Source: Pyxidicoccus trucidator
GTDB taxonomy: Bacteria; Myxococcota; Myxococcia; Myxococcales; Myxococcaceae
DNA length: 41,216 nt
Direction: 5' to 3'
Assembly (NCBI RefSeq): GCF_010894435.1
Contig: NZ_JAAIXZ010000037.1
Span: 1 to 41,216, forward strand
The notes beneath the pieces were generated by a model. The model ran no database searches and was not told where the DNA came from. It saw only the letters and a program-made list of their open reading frames with translations. Positions 31,189 through 41,216 of the stretch are shown here, in pieces (positions within the stretch are counted from its first letter, which is position 1; every line of letters starts with the position of its first letter). The translations under genes were made by a program, and so were the position numbers.

Positions 31189-33159
31189 ATGAGCCTCGTC
31201 ATCGCCCAGGACCTCTGCCTCTCCTATGGAAAGAAGGTCCTCTTCGACAACGACAACTTCACTCTCGGACCCAGGGACCGTGTAGGTCTGGTGGGCGCCA
31301 ATGGGACGGGCAAGAGCTCGTTGATGAAGATCCTGGCCGGGGTGAGTCAGCCCGACTCCGGGACGGTGCAGTACGCCCGGAAGGCCCGGGCGGGCTACCT
31401 GCCCCAGGAAATCGCCGGCTTGCCCGAGGGGACGGTGGTGGAGGCGGTGCTGAGCACCGTGCCCGGCCGCGACACCATGGAGGCCCGGCTGCGGGAGACC
31501 GAGGCGGCGCTTGCCGAGGCCACCGACGAGGACGACCAGCTGGAGCTGTCCCAGTCCCTGGCGGACCTGCACGCGGAGCTGGACGACTTCGAGAACCGCT
31601 ACGGCAAGCACCACGCCGAGCGCATCCTCAAGGGCCTGGGCTTCCGGGACGCGGACCTGCTCAAGCCCACCTCGGCGCTGTCCGGCGGCTGGCGCATGCG
31701 CGCGGCGCTGGCCGGGCTGCTCCTCCAGGACCCGGACCTGCTCCTGCTGGACGAGCCCACCAACCACCTGGACGTGCCCACGCTCACGTGGTTCGACGAC
31801 TTCATGCGCCGCTCCAACAAGGCGCTGGTCCTCATCTCCCACGACAAGGACTTCCTCAACCGGCAGATCAACCGGGTGGTGTCCCTGGAGCTGGAGGGCG
31901 TGCGCGAGTACGCCGGCAACTACGACGACTACAAGCGCCTGCGCGCGGAGGAGAAGGAGCTGCTCAGGGCCCGCGCTGAGAAGGTCGAGGCCCGCCGCGC
32001 GGAGCTGCAGGGCTTCATCGACCGGTTCGGCGCCAAGGCCACCAAGGCGCGGCAGGCGCAGAGCCGCGCGAAGATGCTGGAGAAGATGGAGAAGGTGCAG
32101 GTCCTCGAGGAGCGGACCACCATGCACTTCCGCTTCCCGGAGGTGGAGCGGAGCGGGCGTGACGTGGTGACGCTGGAGGACATCACCAAGCGGTACGGCG
32201 CGCAGACGGTGTACGACGGCCTCTCCGCGCGACTGGAGCGCGGGCAGCGCATCGCCGTGGTGGGCGCCAACGGCGCGGGCAAGACGACGCTGCTGAAGAT
32301 GGTCGCGGGCGAGCTGGTGCCGGACACGGGCAAGGTGACGCTCGGGCACAACGTGGTGGTGGGCTATTACGCGCAGCACCACGCGGACAAGCTGGACCGG
32401 CAGAACACCATCATCGAAGAGGTGCGGCCGCTCGCGGCGGACAAGCCGGAGAGCTACGTGCGCGGCGTGCTGGGCGCCTTCCTCTTCAGCGGCGACGACG
32501 TGACGAAGCCCATCGGCGTGCTCAGCGGCGGTGAGCGCGCGCGCGTGGCGCTGGCCAAGCTGCTGCTGGTGCCCTCCAACTTCCTGTTGATGGACGAGCC
32601 CACCAACCACCTGGACCTGGACTCGTCCGAGATGCTGATTGAGGCGCTGAAGAGCTACACGGGCACGCTGCTCTTCGTCAGCCACAACCGCAGCTTCATC
32701 AACAACCTGTGCACGCACGTGTGGGAAGTGGCGGGCGGGAAGCTGACGCCGCACCCGGGCAACCTGGACGACTACCTGTACCACCAGCAGCAGCTCCGTC
32801 AGGCGGCGGATGCCGCGGCGGCAGCGGCGGGCCTGGCCCGGGGCGACAAGCCGTCCTCGGGGCCGGTGACGGAGAAGGACCGCAAGCGGATGGAGGCCGA
32901 GGCGCGCCAGCGCCGCAGCGTGGTGGAAGGCCCCCTCAAGAAGGAGATCGCGAAGCTGGAGGAGCGCATCGCCGCGATTGAAGCCGAGCAGAAGGCGCGT
33001 GAGGCGCAGCTCGCGGACCCCGCCCTCTACAACGACTTCGCGCGCGCCAAGCCGCTGATGGACACGCACCGCGCCGGCAAGGAGGAGCTGGAGAGCCTCT
33101 ATTCCCGGTGGGAAGCGGCGCAGGAGAAGCTGGCGGAGGCGTCCGCGTCGCTCGGCTGA
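31189..33159 (+). CDS. ABC-F family ATPase, YheS-like
   Basis: ABC-F proteins bind the ribosomal E site; they lack membrane segments. The 656 residues contain two ABC domains. Walker A motifs are GANGTGKSS (36-44) and GANGAGKTT (about 360). Signatures are LSGGWRMR (from 164) and LSGGERAR (from 445), each followed by DEPTNHLD. The inter-domain linker is Arg/Lys/Glu-rich. The C-terminal ~110 residues form a charged coiled coil (PLKKEIAKLEERIAAIEAEQ) resembling YheS. Probably a housekeeping translation factor. Resistance to the neighbouring NRPS product is possible but not supported by any specific motif. Confidence 0.92.
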   Translation: MSLVIAQDLCLSYGKKVLFDNDNFTLGPRDRVGLVGANGTGKSSLMKILAGVSQPDSGTVQYARKARAGYLPQEIAGLPEGTVVEAVLSTVPGRDTMEARLRETEAALAEATDEDDQLELSQSLADLHAELDDFENRYGKHHAERILKGLGFRDADLLKPTSALSGGWRMRAALAGLLLQDPDLLLLDEPTNHLDVPTLTWFDDFMRRSNKALVLISHDKDFLNRQINRVVSLELEGVREYAGNYDDYKRLRAEEKELLRARAEKVEARRAELQGFIDRFGAKATKARQAQSRAKMLEKMEKVQVLEERTTMHFRFPEVERSGRDVVTLEDITKRYGAQTVYDGLSARLERGQRIAVVGANGAGKTTLLKMVAGELVPDTGKVTLGHNVVVGYYAQHHADKLDRQNTIIEEVRPLAADKPESYVRGVLGAFLFSGDDVTKPIGVLSGGERARVALAKLLLVPSNFLLMDEPTNHLDLDSSEMLIEALKSYTGTLLFVSHNRSFINNLCTHVWEVAGGKLTPHPGNLDDYLYHQQQLRQAADAAAAAAGLARGDKPSSGPVTEKDRKRMEAEARQRRSVVEGPLKKEIAKLEERIAAIEAEQKAREAQLADPALYNDFARAKPLMDTHRAGKEELESLYSRWEAAQEKLAEASASLG

Positions 33160-33249
33160 CGGAGGCCAGATGGGGGTGTGGTATCTTTTCCACGCCGGTG
33201 AACTGGTTATCCCGCCCGTCCCCCTGAACGACTCCCGGCACTTCGCGCC

Positions 33250-34623
33250 ATGTCACAGCCTGTCCTGTCGCCGCCGCGCTCCCCTCCCTGTCCGAATCGG
33301 CTCTCGTTGCTCTGGGCGTTTCTCGCCGAGAAGGGGAACAGGGAACGGTTCGCCTGGCGTGTCGCCCAGCAGTATGGGGACATCGTCTGGCTGAATCTTC
33401 CGAAGGAGAGCCTGTACCTCGTCAGCAACCCCGCCTACATCAAGCACTTCCTCGTCGCTCAGGGGGAGGACAACTATCACAAGCAGGGCTTCAGGCCCGG
33501 CATCGTGGCGGGCGAGGCCCTGTCGTCGACGAGCAACGGCGCCTTCTGGAAACGGCACCGCCGGATGGTCCAACCGGCCTTCCAGCGGGCCCGGCTGCTC
33601 TCCAGCGTGCCCCTCATCGCGGACGCGGTGCGGCGGGTGCTGGACCGCCACTGGGAGCCCCTCCTGCGCAGCGGCGAGCCCATTCTCATGCTGCGGGAGA
33701 TGTCGCGGCTCGTCCTCTCGGTCATGTCGCAGCTCATCTGCTCCGAGGACCCGAGCGACGAGGTCTCCGAGCTGGTGTGGCGCTACCTCGTGCCCGCCAT
33801 CTACCCGCGCCCGCCGCATCGCCTGCTGATGAAGCGGAAGTATCCCGACCTGCTGGCGACGGCCCACAAGCTGGACGCCTTCGCCTGGAAGACGGTCCGT
33901 GAGCGGATGGCGCAGCCGGAGCAGCCGGACGACATGCTCGGCCTGCTCATCAACGCGCGCGACGAGAAGGACGAGCGGATGACGGAGCGGGAGGTGCGTG
34001 ACGAGTTCATGGACCTCTTCTACGGCGGGCACGTCTCCACGGGGCTGGCCCTCTGCTGGATGTGGTACCGCCTGGACGCCCATCCCGAGGTGTTCACGCG
34101 CATGGCGGAGTCGGTCGAGCAGGCCCTGGGCGGGCGTGCTCCCACGGCAGCGGACGTGCCGTCCCTCGAATACGTGAATCAGGTCTTCAACGAGACCCTG
34201 CGGCACCATCCGCCCGCGCCCGGCGTGAGCCGGCTCGCCGTCAAGGCCGACACGATTGGCGACTTCGCTGTCCCGGAAGGGACGCTCGTCTGCATGAGCA
34301 ACTACGTCATGCACCACAAGCCGGAGTTCTGGCGGAACCCGGAGGCCTTCGACCCCGAGCACTTCTCCGCGGAGCAGGTGCAGGCACGGCCCCGGTTCGT
34401 CTTCATGCCCTTTGGCGGCGGGCAGCGCGTGTGCATCGGGGCCATGCTCGCCTCGCTCATCGCCCAGGTCTCCACGGCGTTGATGCTCCAGCGCTACCGG
34501 CTGGAGCTCGTCCCGGGGACGAAGGTCGTTCCCAAGACGGGCGGCGCGCACTTCCCGCACAACCTGTGGATGAAGGTGCTGCCGGCGAAGCAGCCGGCGC
34601 TGCCCGAAGCCAGGGTGGCCTGA
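33250..34623 (+). CDS. Cytochrome P450 with atypical I-helix
   Basis: P450 enzymes insert oxygen into substrates using a heme thiolate. The 457 residues include the ExxR motif Glu315-Thr-Leu-Arg318 and the heme loop FGGGQRVCIG with Cys395. The I-helix oxygen-activation motif reads GGHVST (259-264) instead of (A/G)Gx(D/E)T(T/S). The acidic residue is replaced by Val262 and the first Thr by Ser263. There is no membrane anchor, so it is soluble. It follows the ABC-F gene after 90 bp and converges on the NRPS gene with a 34-bp gap. A tailoring role on the peptide is plausible (inference). Confidence 0.93.
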   Translation: MSQPVLSPPRSPPCPNRLSLLWAFLAEKGNRERFAWRVAQQYGDIVWLNLPKESLYLVSNPAYIKHFLVAQGEDNYHKQGFRPGIVAGEALSSTSNGAFWKRHRRMVQPAFQRARLLSSVPLIADAVRRVLDRHWEPLLRSGEPILMLREMSRLVLSVMSQLICSEDPSDEVSELVWRYLVPAIYPRPPHRLLMKRKYPDLLATAHKLDAFAWKTVRERMAQPEQPDDMLGLLINARDEKDERMTEREVRDEFMDLFYGGHVSTGLALCWMWYRLDAHPEVFTRMAESVEQALGGRAPTAADVPSLEYVNQVFNETLRHHPPAPGVSRLAVKADTIGDFAVPEGTLVCMSNYVMHHKPEFWRNPEAFDPEHFSAEQVQARPRFVFMPFGGGQRVCIGAMLASLIAQVSTALMLQRYRLELVPGTKVVPKTGGAHFPHNLWMKVLPAKQPALPEARVA

Positions 34624-34657
34624 GCTCGGCGCACCCCGGTCGTGTTGCCGCCCCCGC

Positions 34658-41216
<6,559 letters not shown>

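Noticed and set aside
30880..33069. Open frame of 729 codons on the - strand opposite the ABC-F gene
   Set aside because: The + strand gene has two complete ABC domains; the antisense product has no recognisable motif.
31189..34623. ABC-F plus P450 as a dedicated resistance-tailoring pair for the NRPS
   Set aside because: The ABC-F C-terminus resembles housekeeping YheS, and the strands differ from the NRPS. The evidence is too weak to claim a self-resistance gene.

Overview
The window is GC-rich bacterial DNA whose content points to a myxobacterium (Myxococcota, most likely Myxococcaceae). The evidence is the third-position GC bias, a membrane-anchored Ser/Thr kinase with a PEGA domain, an FHA-domain relative of sigma-54 activators, TPR lipoproteins and a large NRPS gene. 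The genus is an inference; nothing here fixes the species.

Region 1 (1-17589, + strand) is the translation 'superoperon': 3' end of tuf, rpsJ, rplD, rplW, rplB, rpsS, rplV, rpsC, rplP, rpmC, rpsQ, rplN, rplX, rplE, rpsN (zinc form), rpsH, rplF, rplR, rpsE, rpmD, rplO, secY, adk, map, infA, rpmJ, rpsM, rpsK, rpsD, rpoA and rplQ. The order is canonical with one exception. rplC (ribosomal protein L3), normally between rpsJ and rplD, is absent, and only 53 bp separate those two genes. Most of the longer spacers hold GC-rich hairpins with 7-16 bp stems. Good intrinsic-terminator candidates follow rplO, infA and rplQ. Several ribosomal proteins (L5, S17, S11, L30) carry charged or Ala/Pro-rich terminal extensions.

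Region 2 (17678-20602, - strand) looks like a three-gene operon: a PlsC-type acyltransferase, a TPR lipoprotein and a proline-rich single-pass membrane protein. It converges on rplQ across a shared hairpin terminator.

Region 3 (20839-24382, + strand) has a deoxynucleoside kinase overlapping a DUF2314-like gene (TGATG), then an FHA-GAF-AAA+-Fis regulator that lacks the GAFTGA loop and the Walker B acids. Region 4 (24434-33159) is a run of single genes on alternating strands: an EamA transporter, psuG, free-methionine-(R)-sulfoxide reductase, a Sir2 deacylase, a CxxCH lipoprotein, the Ser/Thr kinase and a YheS-like ABC-F ATPase.

Region 5 (33250-41216) is secondary metabolism: a cytochrome P450, and convergent to it the 3' 6.5 kb of an NRPS gene (partial C-A-PCP-C-A-PCP-TE) that runs out of the window. 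The second A domain reads as glutamine-activating, so the product probably ends in Gln before thioesterase release.

No rRNA, tRNA, CRISPR array, insertion sequence or phage gene was seen, and no gene-free stretch exceeds 300 bases. I found no clearly undescribed multi-gene system. The strongest leads are the missing rplC, the hairpin-rich spacers, the degenerate FHA activator and the NRPS/P450 locus.
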